This document shows positions 62,712-64,000 of a stretch of 64,000 nucleotides of DNA, piece by piece. Location of the stretch: NCBI RefSeq assembly GCF_014205215.1, contig NZ_JACHNC010000001.1, positions 8,118,501 to 8,182,500 on the forward strand. The letters run 5' to 3'. The notes below the pieces were generated by a model. That model had not been told where the DNA came from. It worked only from the letters and a program-made list of their open reading frames with translations, and ran no database searches. The stretch's first letter is position 1. Each line of letters starts with the position of its first letter. A program made the translations under genes and the position numbers. Source of the stretch: Actinoplanes lobatus (GTDB lineage Bacteria; Actinomycetota; Actinomycetes; Mycobacteriales; Micromonosporaceae).

Positions 62712-63851
62712 TCAGCACCAGGTCAGGGTTGAGTTGACCCGGGTGACGTTGGTGACGACGTTGTTGGAGCCGGTGCACGGGCTCCACCGGATGTTCGTGT
62801 TGGTCACCGTCAGGTTCTTGAAGGTGATGTTGGCCGATGGCGCGAACTCGGTCCGCGACGAGATCCGGACCTCCCCGCCGCCGGTGATCGTCCCGGACAC
62901 GCCGGCGATCGTCACGTTGTAGCAGTTCTCGACGAGCACCGAGTTGTTGCCGGTGTTGGCGATGTCGACCCGGTCGATGACCGCCCCGCCGCTCTCCGAG
63001 ACGCAGAAGACGCCGCGCCCGCCACCACGGGCCTTGACGGTTCCGACGCGGATGTTGGTCGAATAGGAGCTGCCGATCCGCCCGTTGCGGTTGGCCATCC
63101 GGAAGGCGGCGTAGCCCGTACCGGTTCCGGCGTTCTCGGCGTCGACGGTGCCGACCGTGGCGTTGATCGTCTGGTTGAGCAGCAGCCCGGATTCGCCGAC
63201 GTTGCGGGCCGTGACGGTGCCGATGGTGATCCCGTCCACGCCGTAGGTCTCCACGGCGTGCGACGACGCGCCGGAGACGTACACGGATCCGATCTTGATG
63301 TTCTTGGCCATGACCGCGGTGTTGCCGTAGTTGTCGATGCGCACACCGAGGCCGCTGGACAGGCGCATGTCGATGACGCCGAGGGTGAGGTTGTTGACGC
63401 TGCGGGCGAAGATCCCGTAGATCGGCGCCCCGGTGACGTTGAGGTGCGCGACCTCCACGTCGGTGGTGCCGCGGCTGTAGATCGGGGCGTAGTCGCCGCT
63501 GCCGCTGCCGGTCACGTTGATCGTGCCGCACACGTCGATGAGCGTGTAGCTGGGCAGCGAGATCCGCGACCCGGCGCTGATCGAGCCGGACCCGCGAACC
63601 AGAACGTTCTGTTTCGAGGTGCGGCTGGGCAGCGCACTGACCGCGGCCTGGACGGCGGCCCGCATGTCGGTGCCGGTGTAGACGGTGGAACTGCCGAGCT
63701 TGGAGGTCCAGGTGCTGCCGCTGAGGACGGCGCTGGCCTGGTAGGTGAGGGCGCCGCAGTCGGCCGCGCTGGCCGTTCCGGTGCCGAGGGCGATGCCGCC
63801 GGACGCGACGAGCACGCCGGCAGCGACTAACAGGGGGATACGGGGACGCAT
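62712..63851 (-). CDS. Secreted right-handed beta-helix (pectate-lyase-like) protein
   Basis: 379 aa. Signal peptide 1-30 ending ASA. Repeated short strands with N/V/T/G (e.g. VEVAHLNVTGAPIYGIFARS, LTLGVIDMRLSSGLGVRID) fit a parallel beta-helix as in polygalacturonases and pectate lyases. No clear catalytic Asp triad was identified, so it may be a lyase, a hydrolase or a binding protein. Regulated alone, with a LacI-type site ~100 bp upstream. Confidence 0.85.
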   Translation of the reverse strand: MRPRIPLLVAAGVLVASGGIALGTGTASAADCGALTYQASAVLSGSTWTSKLGSSTVYTGTDMRAAVQAAVSALPSRTSKQNVLVRGSGSISAGSRISLPSYTLIDVCGTINVTGSGSGDYAPIYSRGTTDVEVAHLNVTGAPIYGIFARSVNNLTLGVIDMRLSSGLGVRIDNYGNTAVMAKNIKIGSVYVSGASSHAVETYGVDGITIGTVTARNVGESGLLLNQTINATVGTVDAENAGTGTGYAAFRMANRNGRIGSSYSTNIRVGTVKARGGGRGVFCVSESGGAVIDRVDIANTGNNSVLVENCYNVTIAGVSGTITGGGEVRISSRTEFAPSANITFKNLTVTNTNIRWSPCTGSNNVVTNVTRVNSTLTWC

Positions 63852-63950
63852 CGGGTGCTCCGGTCTCTGATGTGGGGATGTCCGAGATGAGCGTCGATCC
63901 GCTGAATGTTAGCGATCACTTGGAACCTGTCAAGGTTTCTCGTGCGTTTC

Positions 63951-63966
63951 ACGCAAGCGCTTACGT
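63951..63966. promoter_or_regulatory. LacI-family operator-like palindrome
   Basis: acgcaagcgcttacgt: a perfect aagcgctt core with seven of eight pairs over 16 bp, the AAnCGnTT pattern of LacI/GalR regulators. It lies ~100 bp before the beta-helix gene start. Confidence 0.6.
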
Positions 63967-64000
63967 AAAGACTACTACCTATGGAAGTGTGGCGTTGACG

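Overview
The window is high-GC actinobacterial DNA: dense coding, strong G/C at third codon positions, many GTG starts, ATGA/GTGA overlaps, TAT and lipoprotein signals. Gene content (ricin-lectin/PKD sugar dehydrogenases, secreted subtilase, ThuA, single-chain acyl-CoA carboxylase, many DesK/NarL two-component pairs) suggests a filamentous soil actinomycete, most likely Micromonosporaceae such as Actinoplanes. The genus is inference. No rRNA, tRNA, CRISPR, IS or phage gene was seen.

Layout: 1-2.2 kb, the C-terminal part of a STAND/TPR protein. 2.3-9.1 kb, small genes, a zinc alcohol dehydrogenase, a two-component pair facing a secreted alpha/beta hydrolase coupled to an acyltransferase, a peroxiredoxin and an orphan LuxR HTH protein. 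9.2-18.1 kb (all minus), two secreted PQQ-type sugar dehydrogenases, a ThuA/DUF1080/ricin protein and two TIM-barrel isomerases: an extracellular carbohydrate (possibly 3-keto-glycoside) set. 18.2-32.6 kb (all minus), the centrepiece: a ROK regulator, a ribose/inositol-type ABC importer and a Gfo/Idh dehydrogenase, then a triple hairpin, then inositol-3-phosphate synthase, UbiA prenyltransferase, TIM-barrel isomerase, EboA, TatD-like EboB, EboE, EboF-like phosphodiesterase and a polyprenyl diphosphate synthase. This resembles the ebo clusters, with inositol-phosphate synthase in the place of EboD. It suggests sugar or cyclitol uptake and oxidation beside synthesis of a prenylated cyclitol.

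Two ATGA gene junctions in this block carry tandem mini-ORF cassettes: two 77-bp copies at 23924-24077 and two 53-bp copies at 31257-31362. Each unit encodes a tiny peptide (MSE... to ...RRSxAEVTx), carries a GGAGGTGA ribosome site, and ends in ATGA so that the next unit or gene restarts. This is the most unusual signal in the window.

32.7-41.6 kb: Pro-rich and peptidoglycan-binding exported proteins, a hybrid PAS histidine kinase, a secreted chorismate mutase, a TasA-like surface protein followed by a SipW-type signal peptidase fused to a second TasA-like domain, a TetR with Tn10-tetO-like operators, and a TrmB/LuxR-type regulator. 41.7-47.1 kb: a large subtilase and two alpha/beta hydrolases. 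47.1-48.4 kb: a non-coding, repeat-rich tract. 48.4-53.9 kb: a 1807-residue acyl-CoA carboxylase. 53.9-57.1 kb: a second two-component pair facing a second hydrolase, repeating the layout at 4.2-7.1 kb. 57.1-64 kb: a probable immunity protein, HAD phosphatase, SDR, aminoglycoside-phosphotransferase-like protein, hydrolase, PhyH dioxygenase, a possible gene remnant and a secreted beta-helix protein with a LacI-type operator upstream.
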